Shown piece by piece: positions 33,385 to 42,948 of a stretch of 64,000 nt of DNA (within the stretch, counting starts at the first letter, position 1; every line of letters begins with the position of its first letter). The notes below the pieces were generated by a model. That model did no database searches and was not told the origin of the DNA. It saw only the letters and a list, made by a program, of their open reading frames with translations. The stretch spans positions 372,001 through 436,000 of the forward strand of contig NC_019792.1 of NCBI RefSeq assembly GCF_000230715.2. Direction: 5' to 3'. Made by a program: the position numbers and the translations under genes. This stretch comes from Natronobacterium gregoryi SP2. Its GTDB lineage: Archaea > Halobacteriota > Halobacteria > Halobacteriales > Natrialbaceae.

Positions 33385-35204
33385 GTTCCATCGCACTCGT
33401 CTGTGACGCGGGCTCGTCGATCGATCGGCGAGCCGTTGCCGACGCCCTCGAGATCCGGACGGTCACCGGCTCGTCGCTCGAGGATATGCTCTCGGCGGCG
33501 CGCCGAGAGATCGAGTCGGAGACGTACGATCGAGTTGCAGTCGTTGCGACGACGGCGGGGGAGCCGACCCGAACGCGCCAGCAGGTCGAGACCCCGCTTC
33601 GGGCCGCTGGGGCCGAGACGGTCACCTGGGTCGATCCGAGACTTGCCGCCAGTCGGCCCACGGACGAGCGAGCGAGACTCGTCGGCGCGGCCGTCGAGGC
33701 GGCACTGGCAGTAGCGACTCCTCGGTCGACGACACCGGAGCCGGCGGACGATCACGTCGTAGTCGTCGACGACACCGGACTTTCGGCGGACCTCGCGACC
33801 CAGTTTCCGGTGACGCTGGTTTCCGACGCAGCCGACTACCGGCGGCGAGACGTCCGAACCGTTCGCGGCTCTCCAGTCGGGCTCCTCGAGAACGGAGCCG
33901 GCGACGGAACGGGTGGTGTGACGGTGCTCGTCGATCGTGACGGGCACACCGAACGAATCGCAGCAGATCAGGTCGTCTGGCCGGGATACGACGGCGATCT
34001 GGCAGACGCACGCGTCGTCCATACGGCGGCTACGGGCGTTTTGCGGGCTGCGGTTCGCGTCGCCCGGGACCGGGCACGCAAGCCCGTCGCGGTCGACACT
34101 AGCCGCTGTGTCGTCGGCCGGAAAGGCATCGACGGCTGTCGGGCCTGTGCGGACGTCTGTCCTCACGATGCCGTGTCGATCGGGATCGACGGTGACGGTA
34201 CGGTCGAGATCGACGCCGAAGCGTGTACCGACTGCGGTGCCTGTCTCGGCGTCTGCCCGACGGAGGCGTTGCTGTCACCTCGTGGAACCGACCTCGGGGC
34301 TATCGGGGATGCGACCCGGAGCGCGCTCGAGACTGCCCAGTCGGACGGTTCTAGCCTCCCGTTCGTCGGCGGTGATTCCGATCCAGTCGTGATCGCGTTC
34401 ACGTCGGAAACGGTGCTTCCGGCGCTCGTCGAGGCGACTGCTACAGCCGAGGAACCGCCGACGGTTCCAGTGCCAGTCACGGCGGCGAGTCGGGTACCGG
34501 CGTCGATGCTCTGTGCGACGGTGGCTGCGGGTGCAAGCGGCGTCGCGCTCGTCGGCGATCCGCGAGCCCCCAGTGAGCCGCTCGAGGAAGCCGTCGACGA
34601 TGCCCGACAGCTGCTCGAGGCGCTCGTCGACGATGCCCCGGTCCAGGGGGTCGCGACGACCGAGCCGTCGGCGATTGTAGAAGCCCTCGAGGCAGTCGCT
34701 CGCGACGACCCGCTCGTCGACGACGCGGACTCGATTCGCGCCCACGCTCAGACGTCGATGGCCCTGTCCGGGACTGCGGCCGATTCGCTTGCAGACGGCC
34801 GCCAGACGCAGGTGACGGCTCCTTCGATGGGGTCTGTTACCGTCGCAGCAGACGACTGTACGCTGTGTCACGCCTGCGAACGGCTCTGCCCGACGGAGGC
34901 ATTCGTTCAGCCAGACGAGACCACGCTCACCTTCGATCCCAGCGTGTGTACTGGCTGTCGCATCTGTGATGCCTGTCCCGAGGACGCCATCGAGGTCGAC
35001 GATCAGATCACCGTTCCACTCGGGGAACGCGAGACGGTCGTCGAGGCAGACGATATCGTCTGCTGTACCGAGTGTGGCGAACCGTTTGCGAGCGCTGCAG
35101 TCCTCGAGAACGTTCGCAGCGAACTCGAGGGAAGCGGAGAGACGGTCGACGAGTCGCTCGAACTGTGTCAGAAGTGTCGGCGGAAGGCAGGAGCGACGAG
35201 GTAA
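33381..35204 (+). CDS. Polyferredoxin-like protein with MvhD-like domain
   Basis: A 607-residue acidic protein. Its N-terminal domain of about 230 residues has no recognised motif. It then carries ferredoxin motifs CRACADVCP and CTDCGACLGVCP, a middle domain (VIAFTSETVLPALVEA, MLCATVAAGASGVALVGDPR) resembling MvhD/HdrA electron-transfer proteins, a second ferredoxin (CTLCHACERLCP, CTGCRICDACP), and a C-terminal zinc-knuckle pair (CCTECGEPF ... CQKCRRK). It probably links formate dehydrogenase or the AOR-like enzyme to a soluble acceptor (inference). It sits 3 bp before the AOR-like gene. Confidence 0.75.
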   Translation: MSSIALVCDAGSSIDRRAVADALEIRTVTGSSLEDMLSAARREIESETYDRVAVVATTAGEPTRTRQQVETPLRAAGAETVTWVDPRLAASRPTDERARLVGAAVEAALAVATPRSTTPEPADDHVVVVDDTGLSADLATQFPVTLVSDAADYRRRDVRTVRGSPVGLLENGAGDGTGGVTVLVDRDGHTERIAADQVVWPGYDGDLADARVVHTAATGVLRAAVRVARDRARKPVAVDTSRCVVGRKGIDGCRACADVCPHDAVSIGIDGDGTVEIDAEACTDCGACLGVCPTEALLSPRGTDLGAIGDATRSALETAQSDGSSLPFVGGDSDPVVIAFTSETVLPALVEATATAEEPPTVPVPVTAASRVPASMLCATVAAGASGVALVGDPRAPSEPLEEAVDDARQLLEALVDDAPVQGVATTEPSAIVEALEAVARDDPLVDDADSIRAHAQTSMALSGTAADSLADGRQTQVTAPSMGSVTVAADDCTLCHACERLCPTEAFVQPDETTLTFDPSVCTGCRICDACPEDAIEVDDQITVPLGERETVVEADDIVCCTECGEPFASAAVLENVRSELEGSGETVDESLELCQKCRRKAGATR

Positions 35205-35207
35205 ACT

Positions 35208-37106
35208 ATGGACACGATAGCTGGATTCCACGGTCGAATCGCGATCGCCGATCTCGGGGCTGAGACAGTCACGACACGGTCAATTCCGGACGGGTGGCTC
35301 GAGAGCCACCTGGGTGGTCGTGGGCTCGGTGTCCGGCTGTTGCTGTCGGAACAGCCCGGCGGCGTCGATCCGCTCGGGCCGGAGAATCGGCTCGTGTTCG
35401 CGACGGGGCCACTGACGGGGTACGGCGTTTCGGGAGCCGGCCGTCACTGGGTCGGCGCGCGGTCGCCGCTGACCGGCAGCCTCGGCGAGTCGTACTCCGG
35501 CGGCTCGTTCGGGCACCTGCTCGCTCGCTCCGGTGTCGACGCGCTCGTCGTCGAAGGGCAGGCCAGTCGACCTGTCGTTCTCGAGGTCACCGACGAGACG
35601 CTGGCGCTCGAGTCGGCAGACGACCGCTGGGGGGAGACGACCGACGTCGTCGACGCGACGCTTGCGGGTGAGCCCCGGCGGGCAACAGCAGCGATCGGCC
35701 CTGCAGGGGAACGCGAGGTTCACCTGGCGTCGATCATCAACGACAGCGGCCACGCGGCCGGCGGTCGTGGACTCGGTGCCGTGATGGGCTCGAAGCGGCT
35801 GAAAGCCGTGGTCGTCGGTGGGTCGGACCCGCCGCCGCTTGGAGAGCCAGAACGGTTCGAGCGACTGCAAAAGCAGTTCTCCCGGCAGATACAGGCGAAC
35901 GATCGCCTCCAGCAGTGGGCCGAGTACGGCACCACCTCGGCCGTCGAGATCCTCCACGAGCAGGGAATGCTCCCGACGAAGCACTTCGACGGTGGTCGAT
36001 TCGAAGGAGCGCCGGAGATCGGCGGGGAGGCGCTCCAGGAGTCGCTGCAAGTGGGTCAGCGAGGCTGTCGTGGCTGTCAACTCGAGTGCAAGCCCGTCGT
36101 CCAGGGAGAGTGTCGCGGGGTCGAACTCGACGAGGCGTCCGGGCCGGAGTACGAGACGCTCGCCTCGTTCGGGAGCCTGCTGTGTAACGACGACCTCGAG
36201 GCGATCGCGCTCGCGAACCAGCGGTGTAACGCCTACGGGATGGATACGATCGGCGTCGGTCACGTGATCGCGACAGCGATGGAGGCCGGCTACGTCGACT
36301 GGGGCGACGCCGACGCCATCCTCGAACTGGTCGACGCGGTCGCGTACCGTGACGGCATCGGTGACGTGCTGGCCGACGGCCCGGACGCAGCAGCCGAGGC
36401 GCTCGACGTCGACGACCCGGCGACGGTCAAGGGCGCGCCGGCAGCGATGCACGACCCCCGAAAAAAGAAGGGGATGGGGCTCTCGACGGCGACCTCGCCC
36501 CGCGGCGCGACCCACATGGAGGGATTTCAGGACTCGCTCGTCGAACGCACCGTCGAGACGGACCTTCCAGTCGAGACTGGACTGGCAGCCGACGGGACCG
36601 ACGGAAAGCCCGCCGCGGTCGTTACTTTCGAGAACGCCCGGAGCTTCGTCAATTCGCTCGTCTGTTGCTCTCACGTCGTCGTCACGGTCGGTCCGGACCG
36701 CAACTTCGACGACCTGCGAGAGCTCGTAGCTGCAGCGATCGGACGACCGCTCCCGATGGCGGAAGCCCTGCGGATCGGTGAGCGAAACTACACGCTCGGG
36801 AAGCTCTTTGCCGCTCGAGAGGGTTTCTCGATGGAAGACGATCGGCTCCCGAAGCGGCTCCAGAAGCCGTTATCCGACGACACGGGTGGTCCGGACCTCC
36901 CAGCAGCCAGCTTCTCGGAGACGGCACTCGAATCGATGATCCGTGCCTACTACGACCGCCGCGGGTGGACCCGCAAAGGAGTAAAGTGGGAGACACTCGA
37001 GCGACTCGGATTGACGGACCTCGTCGAGGGCCTCGAGCGAGCAGTGGCGGACGAAGAGGCGGCCGCTCGAACTACGCCGATTCCTCGCCCACGAGAACGT
37101 CCATAA
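35208..37106 (+). CDS. Aldehyde:ferredoxin oxidoreductase-family protein
   Basis: A 632-residue tungsten/molybdenum-pterin enzyme of the AOR family. The N-terminal domain binds the cofactor (GRGLGVRLLLSEQPGGVDPL, GPLTGYGVSGAGRHWVGARS, SYSGGSFGHLLARSGVDALV). Cluster ligands are CRGCQLECKP and the distal Cys in NSLVCCSHVV. The C-terminal region is typical of the family (RIGERNYTLGKLFAAREGFS, DDRLPKRLQKPL). The aldehyde substrate is unknown. It is the last gene of the cluster, and its end overlaps the convergent regulator by 35 bp. Confidence 0.88.
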   Translation: MDTIAGFHGRIAIADLGAETVTTRSIPDGWLESHLGGRGLGVRLLLSEQPGGVDPLGPENRLVFATGPLTGYGVSGAGRHWVGARSPLTGSLGESYSGGSFGHLLARSGVDALVVEGQASRPVVLEVTDETLALESADDRWGETTDVVDATLAGEPRRATAAIGPAGEREVHLASIINDSGHAAGGRGLGAVMGSKRLKAVVVGGSDPPPLGEPERFERLQKQFSRQIQANDRLQQWAEYGTTSAVEILHEQGMLPTKHFDGGRFEGAPEIGGEALQESLQVGQRGCRGCQLECKPVVQGECRGVELDEASGPEYETLASFGSLLCNDDLEAIALANQRCNAYGMDTIGVGHVIATAMEAGYVDWGDADAILELVDAVAYRDGIGDVLADGPDAAAEALDVDDPATVKGAPAAMHDPRKKKGMGLSTATSPRGATHMEGFQDSLVERTVETDLPVETGLAADGTDGKPAAVVTFENARSFVNSLVCCSHVVVTVGPDRNFDDLRELVAAAIGRPLPMAEALRIGERNYTLGKLFAAREGFSMEDDRLPKRLQKPLSDDTGGPDLPAASFSETALESMIRAYYDRRGWTRKGVKWETLERLGLTDLVEGLERAVADEEAAARTTPIPRPRERP

Positions 37107-37734
37107 TCTTCGACTGGGCGGTCGTGAGGTGTTCGGTGAACGTCGACGGCGCGATGCCGATTGCGTCGGCGACTTCCGTGGCGTTCGATCCTCGTGGATA
37201 TTCGAAGTAGCCCAGTTCGTGGGCAGTCTCGAGAACTTCTCGTTGGCGGTCGGTCAGTGCGTCGCGGTCGACCCAGACGAGGTCACCCCCTTCGACTCCT
37301 CCGGGCCTGTCGATTCCTGCTCGGTGGAGGCGTCGAATACGGACGTTCTGAAACTGCTCGCGGAGCTTTGCGACGACGTCGGTTATCTCGGTGACGTCGA
37401 GGGTATAAAACGAAAGCGTCAGCCCGTTTTGATCGACGTGAACCGTTTCGACCGGGAATCCCGACGCTTCGATCACCTGGCAGACACACTCCTGTTCCGG
37501 CCTGATAAAACGGTGTCTGGCGTGACTGTCGGTTTCGAACACGGTGTTGATCTCCTCGATGTCGATCGGCGCAACGTCGCTTTCGGTCGTGAACTCTTCA
37601 GTGGCCATCGCGGACTTGTCCGGCCTGCTCCAGGAGACCGTCGTAATCGGTCGTTCCGTCTCCCGCGATGCCGAGACGATGGGACACGTCCCTCCATCCT
37701 CGACTTCGAGTTCGACTCGAATCCCGTCGCTCAT
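37072..37734 (-). CDS. HTH-10 (Bat/DmsR-type) transcriptional regulator
   Basis: A 220-residue regulator. The C-terminal HTH_10 domain is clear: LTDRQREVLETAHELGYFEY, PRGSNATEVADAIGIAPSTF, TEHLTTAQSKIMDVL. The N-terminal part carries Cys residues (GGTCPIVSAS, RPEQECVCQVIEASGFP) that could sense redox state or bind metal. DmsR-type regulators of this class control anaerobic respiration in haloarchaea, so it is a good candidate regulator of the adjoining fdh cluster (inference from position). Confidence 0.83.
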   Translation of the reverse strand: MSDGIRVELEVEDGGTCPIVSASRETERPITTVSWSRPDKSAMATEEFTTESDVAPIDIEEINTVFETDSHARHRFIRPEQECVCQVIEASGFPVETVHVDQNGLTLSFYTLDVTEITDVVAKLREQFQNVRIRRLHRAGIDRPGGVEGGDLVWVDRDALTDRQREVLETAHELGYFEYPRGSNATEVADAIGIAPSTFTEHLTTAQSKIMDVLVGEESA

Positions 37735-37774
37735 ACCGAGCGGTTGGAACGCAGTCCACGTCGTTTCTTAGCTT

Positions 37775-37782
37775 CTATATAC
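37775..37782 (-). promoter_or_regulatory. TATA element of the HTH-10 regulator
   Basis: TGTATATA-type sequence (minus strand) is centred about 44 nt before the ATG at 37734, implying a leader of roughly 17 nt. Confidence 0.5.
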
Positions 37783-37972
37783 AGGGTTATTTGCGCTCGG
37801 AGACGGTGAGGCCGGTTGGCATCTCGAGTCTGGTACCGTTTCAGCCGTCGACCGGCGAGTCGAACCAGCCCACACGACCGAGTTGAACCAGCAGTGCGGG
37901 CCTGGTTCGCCACTGGGTTGCAACGACCGCCGAGAAGGAGTGACTTATGATGGCTCGTCCCAAGGTCGGAGC

Positions 37973-39709
37973 ATGAGCAGCGACGAGTTCGACTTCGGGA
38001 AAGCGAAGCGTCTACAGAGTCGTGAGGTGACCGAGGGAGCCCAGAAAGCACCCCACCGGGCGATGTTTCGCGCGATGGGCTTCGACGACGAGGACCTCGC
38101 TTCGCCGATGATCGGTGTGCCGAACCCTGCAGCCGATATCACGCCCTGTAACGTGCACCTGGACGACGTCGCCGAGTCGGCGATCGAAGGAGCCGACGAA
38201 GCCGGCGGGATGCCCATCGAGTTCGGGACGATCACTATCTCGGACGCCATCTCGATGGGGACCGAGGGAATGAAGGCGTCGCTGATCTCTCGAGAGATAA
38301 TCGCCGACAGCGTCGAACTCGTCAGTTTCGGCGAACGAATGGACGGCCTCGTCACCGTCGCCGGCTGTGACAAGAACCTCCCCGGCATGATGATGGGCGC
38401 GATCCGGACCGACCTCCCCTCCGTCTTCCTCTATGGCGGCTCGATCATGCCCGGCGAGCACGAGGGCCGAGACGTCACCATCGTCCAGGTCTTCGAGGGC
38501 GTCGGTGCCTACGGCACCGGCAAGATGGACGCCGAGGAACTGGACGACCTCGAGCGCAGCGCCTGCCCCGGTGCGGGCTCCTGTGGTGGTATGTTCACCG
38601 CGAACACGATGGCCGCAATCTCGGAGGCGCTGGGGATGGCCCCCCTGGGCAGTGCGTCCCCGCCGGCCGAACACCACGAGCGATATGCCGTCGCTCGTCG
38701 CGCCGGCGAACTCGCCGTCGAGGTCGTCGACGCGGACCGTCGGCCGTCCGACATTCTCTCGAGAAGGTCCTTCGAGAACGCCATCGCGCTCCAGACCGCG
38801 ATCGGTGGCTCGACAAACGGTGTCCTCCACTTGCTCGCGCTCGCTCGCGAGGCCGACGTCGACCTCGAGATCGGGGACTTCGACGAGATTTCGAAACGGA
38901 CACCGAAGATCGTCGACATGGCACCCGGCGGCGACAGCGTGATGAACGATCTCCACGAACTCGGCGGCGTCCCGGTCGTCGTCCGTCGGCTGCTCGAGGC
39001 CGACCGCTTCCACGGGTCGGCGATGACGGTGACCGGTCGGACGATCGCGGAAGAACTCGAGTTCCTCGAGGAGGAACACGGCCTGCCAGCGGACGACGAA
39101 CTCGAGGCGGATTTCCTCTATCCAGTCGAGGACCCCAAGGAAGAGGAGGGTGCGATCAAGATCCTCTCGGGCAACCTCGCGCCCGACGGTGCAGTGCTCA
39201 AGGTCACCGGCGACGACGAGTTCTACCACGAGGGGCCGGCCCGGATCTTCGACCACGAGGAACAGGCCATGGCGTACGTCCAGGACGGCCACATCGAGAG
39301 TGGCGACGTGATCGTCATCCGCAACGAGGGGCCAAAGGGCGGCCCCGGTATGCGCGAGATGCTCGGCGTCACCTCTGCCGTCGTCGGTGCCGGCCACGAA
39401 GACGACGTCGCGCTCATCACCGACGGCCGCTTCTCGGGCGGTACCCGCGGCCCGATGATCGGCCACGTCGCGCCCGAGGCGTTCGTCGGCGGTCCGATCG
39501 GCCTGCTCGAGGACGGCGACGAGATCACGGTCGACATCCCCGAACGACGACTCGAGGTCGATCTGAGCGAGAACGAACTCGAGACGCGACGCGAAGAGTG
39601 GGATCGACCCGAACCGGCCTACGAGGGTGGCGTCCTGGCGAAGTTCGGCCGTGATTTCAGTTCGGCTGCAGACGGTGCCGTGACGAACCCTGGCGTCCAG
39701 CGCAACTGA
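37973..39709 (+). CDS. ilvD: Dihydroxy-acid dehydratase
   Basis: A 578-residue enzyme of valine, isoleucine and pantothenate synthesis that carries an Fe-S cluster. Cluster cysteines are in [25 protein letters not shown] and [20 protein letters not shown]. The C-terminal motifs [20 protein letters not shown] and [17 protein letters not shown] are intact. The start [12 protein letters not shown] at 37973 is chosen over 37883, whose extra 30 residues look non-coding. It is a stand-alone gene. Confidence 0.95.
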   Translation: MSSDEFDFGKAKRLQSREVTEGAQKAPHRAMFRAMGFDDEDLASPMIGVPNPAADITPCNVHLDDVAESAIEGADEAGGMPIEFGTITISDAISMGTEGMKASLISREIIADSVELVSFGERMDGLVTVAGCDKNLPGMMMGAIRTDLPSVFLYGGSIMPGEHEGRDVTIVQVFEGVGAYGTGKMDAEELDDLERSACPGAGSCGGMFTANTMAAISEALGMAPLGSASPPAEHHERYAVARRAGELAVEVVDADRRPSDILSRRSFENAIALQTAIGGSTNGVLHLLALAREADVDLEIGDFDEISKRTPKIVDMAPGGDSVMNDLHELGGVPVVVRRLLEADRFHGSAMTVTGRTIAEELEFLEEEHGLPADDELEADFLYPVEDPKEEEGAIKILSGNLAPDGAVLKVTGDDEFYHEGPARIFDHEEQAMAYVQDGHIESGDVIVIRNEGPKGGPGMREMLGVTSAVVGAGHEDDVALITDGRFSGGTRGPMIGHVAPEAFVGGPIGLLEDGDEITVDIPERRLEVDLSENELETRREEWDRPEPAYEGGVLAKFGRDFSSAADGAVTNPGVQRN

Positions 39710-39889
39710 CAGCGGCCCTGCGCAACCGCAGGACAGGACGCGATTGCGCCTCGACGTACAGTGGTCCGTCCGAGCCCGTCGGTGACGACTGGCGACTCGT
39801 GGTGAGTCGCTGCACTCGGTCTCGAAATCGGCGTTACCTTCCATTTCTTGCACGAGTCTTTCCCCCGCCTGTCACAGATGTTCGGACGA

Positions 39890-40054
39890 ATGTACAAGTA
39901 CTGCCTCCAGTGTGGCTGGCACGCAACCACTGCCGAGGGCTACACGGAACGTGAAGTCTCGCAGGAAGCGATCGAACACTTCGTCGAGACCGGCCACCCC
40001 GTCGATTCGTTGCGGCTCCCGCCACCAGTCGTCGTCGAGAACAGCGAGAGCTGA
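39890..40054 (+). CDS. Small zinc-finger protein
   Basis: A 54-residue protein, MYKYCLQCGWHATTAEGYTE, then VSQEAIEHFVETGHPVDSLR. The CxxC at residues 5-8 with the later His residues (including ETGH) suggests a one-zinc CCHH-like finger. An in-frame ATG at 39878 gives four more residues and cannot be excluded. The family is common in haloarchaea and its function is unknown. Confidence 0.68.
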   Translation: MYKYCLQCGWHATTAEGYTEREVSQEAIEHFVETGHPVDSLRLPPPVVVENSES

Positions 40055-40218
40055 TACTATCGGGCAGAAGTCAATACGAAGTCGGTCGCGGATTCGCGTC
40101 CGTCTCCACCGGTGACGGCCACAGCCGAGCGACCGATCGTCACGTCGTTCTGTCCGGCAGTATGAAGCCGCTCGATTCGCCCCCGCCCAGCCGACAGTGG
40201 TCACTGGTATCGCCGTTC

Positions 40219-41568
40219 TCAAAACGGCGGCGAGGTGTCGATCCCCGTCTCGAACTCTTCGAGCGGCCGGACGCCGATCCCGTGGAAGTCGGGCACCCGC
40301 GGCCCGTCTTCTTCGGGGTCCTGAGCGAGTTCGACGTGGTCGTCGTCGAACTCGTCGATCGGGTATGGCTCGATCACGTCGACGATCTCGCGGCTGTCGA
40401 CATCGAGCACCGAAATCCCGGGGGTTACGCCGGTCGAAGCGTGGGGGTCGCCCGACAGCGGTGCCGGCCCGCGCAGCGTGACGAACATGTACTCGCCGTC
40501 GGGCGAGGCCCACATGATGTCCGGTGCGTCTCGTTCGCTTGGATCGGCTGACGTGGCAGGCCCGAACTCGTCGATCGTCTCCACGACATCGTGGGTCTCG
40601 GGGTCGACGACGACGCCGTCGTTCGTCTCGCGGTTGAGCACCCACAGCTCCTCGCCGTCGGGTGTGAACCAGAACCCGTGAGCGTCGACCCCCGCTGTGC
40701 TCTCGCCGTCGACGACGACCTCGTCCGCGTCCGTGTCGTAGACGTAGTACTCACCGACGCCGTCCTCGTCGCTCGAGGGCAGTCCCGCAGTGAGATAGAA
40801 GTCGTCGCCGTTGGGCTGGGGCATCGTCCCGCAGTTGGTCGGCAGCGTCTCGTGGGGAATCGCCCTGTCGACCGAAAAGTCGTCGTGGTCGACGATCACC
40901 AGCGCGCCGTCGTGGTAGCTGGGGCCGAGCGTGTGCAGCGACCGACCGTCGGGTGCATACTGGTGACAGATCGGATCACCAGACTCGATTCCCGCCTCGA
41001 GAACTGTCTCGTTCTCCCGGAGGTCGATCTCGTCGACGACCTCGAACGTCTCGTTCTCGAGATCCGTGTCGACCCGGACGATCGCCGATTCGTTGATCGC
41101 GTCGACGTGAATGTAGTCGTCCTCGGGCGAGAACGCGGCCATGTGCGAACCGTCGCCGGTGTCGATGTCGGCGACCAGTTCGTGGTCCTCGGTCCGGAAA
41201 ACGAGCGTGCGCCCGCCGGCTGTACAGGCGACGGCGGCGTACTCGTAGTCCGAACTGTAATCGAGCATGTGCGGGACGACGTTCTCCTCGGGAATCCCCT
41301 CGAGGTCGTTGAGGTCGAGATAGTTCGTGAGAGCGAACCCGTCGCCGTCGACGCCGGGTTCGTAGACGAAGATGTCGTCACGACCCTGGTCGAGCGCCCA
41401 GAGTTCGTAGGAGCCGTCTCCCTCCTCGAGGCCGGGATCGATGTCGTAGTCGAACTCGACGCCGTCTTCATCTTCGTCTTCCCCGTCGCCGGTACAGCCG
41501 GCGACCGCGACGACGCCTGCAGTTACACTGCCGGCCAGGAACCGCCTCCGGGTCTGGTCCAGTTGCAC
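40219..41568 (-). CDS. Secreted Tat lipoprotein with beta-propeller (YncE-like)
   Basis: A 449-residue exported protein. The N terminus DQTRRRFLAGSVTAGVVAVA ending GC is a Tat lipoprotein signal with lipobox AGC. The mature part has repeated blades with sequence such as AAVACTAGGRTLVFRTEDHE, HMAAFSPEDDYIHVDAINES, FWFTPDGEELWVLNRETNDG and MWASPDGEYMFVTLRGPAPL, typical of seven-bladed YVTN/YncE propellers. The GTG start at 41568 is chosen because a TATA element lies 27 nt upstream. GTG 41577 is an alternative. The ligand is unknown. Confidence 0.8.
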   Translation of the reverse strand: MQLDQTRRRFLAGSVTAGVVAVAGCTGDGEDEDEDGVEFDYDIDPGLEEGDGSYELWALDQGRDDIFVYEPGVDGDGFALTNYLDLNDLEGIPEENVVPHMLDYSSDYEYAAVACTAGGRTLVFRTEDHELVADIDTGDGSHMAAFSPEDDYIHVDAINESAIVRVDTDLENETFEVVDEIDLRENETVLEAGIESGDPICHQYAPDGRSLHTLGPSYHDGALVIVDHDDFSVDRAIPHETLPTNCGTMPQPNGDDFYLTAGLPSSDEDGVGEYYVYDTDADEVVVDGESTAGVDAHGFWFTPDGEELWVLNRETNDGVVVDPETHDVVETIDEFGPATSADPSERDAPDIMWASPDGEYMFVTLRGPAPLSGDPHASTGVTPGISVLDVDSREIVDVIEPYPIDEFDDDHVELAQDPEEDGPRVPDFHGIGVRPLEEFETGIDTSPPF

Positions 41569-41590
41569 ATCTTTCACTGGGGACCCAGGA

Positions 41591-41599
41591 GATAAAAGT
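41591..41599 (-). promoter_or_regulatory. TATA element of the propeller lipoprotein gene
   Basis: ACTTTTATC on the minus strand is centred 27 nt upstream of the GTG at 41568, pointing to a leaderless mRNA. Confidence 0.5.
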
Positions 41600-41820
41600 A
41601 TGCGGGTACAGGCCCTGTCACTCGTGTATTCAGCCGTTCCGGCAGAGATAGTGGCAACAATTGACTCGGGTTTGTGGACGGTCGCCGTGGTTCGTTGCAC
41701 CCCGGGGCTCTCCCGCTGTATGCTGGCTCTTTACGCCCACAGGTGTGGCGAATACTGCCTCGGTCTGTGTCTCGAAAACGGAGGGACAGTCACTCCCGAC
41801 GACCGTTCGTGAGAGACGGC

Positions 41821-42252
41821 TCAACCCCGCCGCTCGAGAATACGCTCGACGATCAGTCGCGTCGACAGAATCTCCTCGTCTGCGGACCGTTCGCGGGCAC
41901 TCGCACGCCTGACTTCACAGTCGATGCCGCGTCGCTCGAGTTCGTCCTCGATCGCCGCGTCGTCGTGGTGCTGGTCGTGACCCAGCGCGATCACGTCTGG
42001 ATCGATCTCCTCGATCGGGACGAAGATATCCTCTTCGTGACCGAGAATGGCCTCGTCGACGGCCTCGAGCGCCGCGACCACGTCCCGACGCTGGGTTGCT
42101 GGACAGATCGGCTCCGGTTTGTGGTCGACGTTCGCCCGACGGGCGACGATCACGTACAGTTCGTCACCCATCGCCACCGCTTCCTCGAGGTAGTGGACGT
42201 GACCGGGGTGAAGCAGGTCGAACGTTCCCTGGGCGATAACCGTCTTCGTCAT
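41821..42252 (-). CDS. ribL: Archaeal FAD synthase (RibL-like nucleotidyltransferase)
   Basis: A 143-residue cytidylyltransferase-fold enzyme. The HxGH signature is complete ([20 protein letters not shown]), followed by [20 protein letters not shown] and, near the C terminus, [17 protein letters not shown], the ISSTxI-type motif. Archaeal RibL adenylates FMN to FAD. Length fits (about 140 residues). It lies 34 bp downstream of the JAMM gene on the same strand and may be cotranscribed. Confidence 0.85.
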   Translation of the reverse strand: MTKTVIAQGTFDLLHPGHVHYLEEAVAMGDELYVIVARRANVDHKPEPICPATQRRDVVAALEAVDEAILGHEEDIFVPIEEIDPDVIALGHDQHHDDAAIEDELERRGIDCEVRRASARERSADEEILSTRLIVERILERRG

Positions 42253-42286
42253 AGCTGACTCGTCGTCTCGAAAGTGTCGCGTCGTG

Positions 42287-42784
42287 TCATCCTCGCAGTT
42301 CCTCGTCGATGTCAGACTGGGTAAAATCGAAGAAGTCCTCGGACTCGGGGAGGTCGACGTCGACCACGTGCAGATTCGTCGGCCGTCCCTCGGAGTCGAA
42401 GGCCTTCCAGTCGTGTCGGCCGTACGGCGCGCCGATGATGATGTGGACGCTGCCGCGGCCGAACGTCTCCAAGTCCGCGCTGCTGGGCTCGATGACGCCG
42501 TTAGGATGGGAGTGGACGCTACCGAGTGCCTTCACGTCGTTTGGAATCTGACTCGTCTTGACGGTGGCGCTGACGCTGTTTGATTCGGTCCCCGGCACCA
42601 CCAGTACGTCGGTGATGACGAGTCCGTCCTGGTCAAGTCCCAGCCGATGTGCCTCGGTCCCGCGAAGAAAGCCCATATACTCGTGAGGGTGGGCCGCCTC
42701 CGAGGACTCGATCGCGAACTCGAGGGTCTCCTCGGCGATGCCGAGGATCTCGTTCGAGCGAAACAAGGCGTCGAGCAGCCCCAT
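42287..42784 (-). CDS. JAMM/MPN+ metalloprotease
   Basis: A 165-residue zinc isopeptidase-type protein. The active site is complete: Glu35 ([11 protein letters not shown]) and His91-x-His93-x7-Ser101-x2-Asp104 ([19 protein letters not shown]). Haloarchaeal JAMM proteins remove SAMP ubiquitin-like modifiers, and this one could do so (inference). The C terminus is acidic. It is codirectional with ribL. Confidence 0.87.
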   Translation of the reverse strand: MGLLDALFRSNEILGIAEETLEFAIESSEAAHPHEYMGFLRGTEAHRLGLDQDGLVITDVLVVPGTESNSVSATVKTSQIPNDVKALGSVHSHPNGVIEPSSADLETFGRGSVHIIIGAPYGRHDWKAFDSEGRPTNLHVVDVDLPESEDFFDFTQSDIDEELRG

Positions 42785-42948
42785 GTCCCTACCTGTGGGC
42801 TTGCGGTTGCTAAACGTTCCGAAAGGGGACTCGATCGGTGACGCGACGGCTCGTCCGTCGACCGCTCTACCGTGTGATCGATTTCATCCCTCGTCTCGTC
42901 CCTTCTTGATAAGGGTTATACGCGGGGACCTCCAAACGATGACTCAAG

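Noticed and set aside
38012-39853. 613-codon minus-strand frame opposite ilvD
   Set aside because: It is antisense to ilvD, whose Fe-S motifs are complete. The frame is a shadow of strong codon bias.
41700-41820. Hairpin-like sequence between the propeller and ribL genes considered as an RNA gene or terminator
   Set aside because: The pairings are short and irregular and no T-tract follows.
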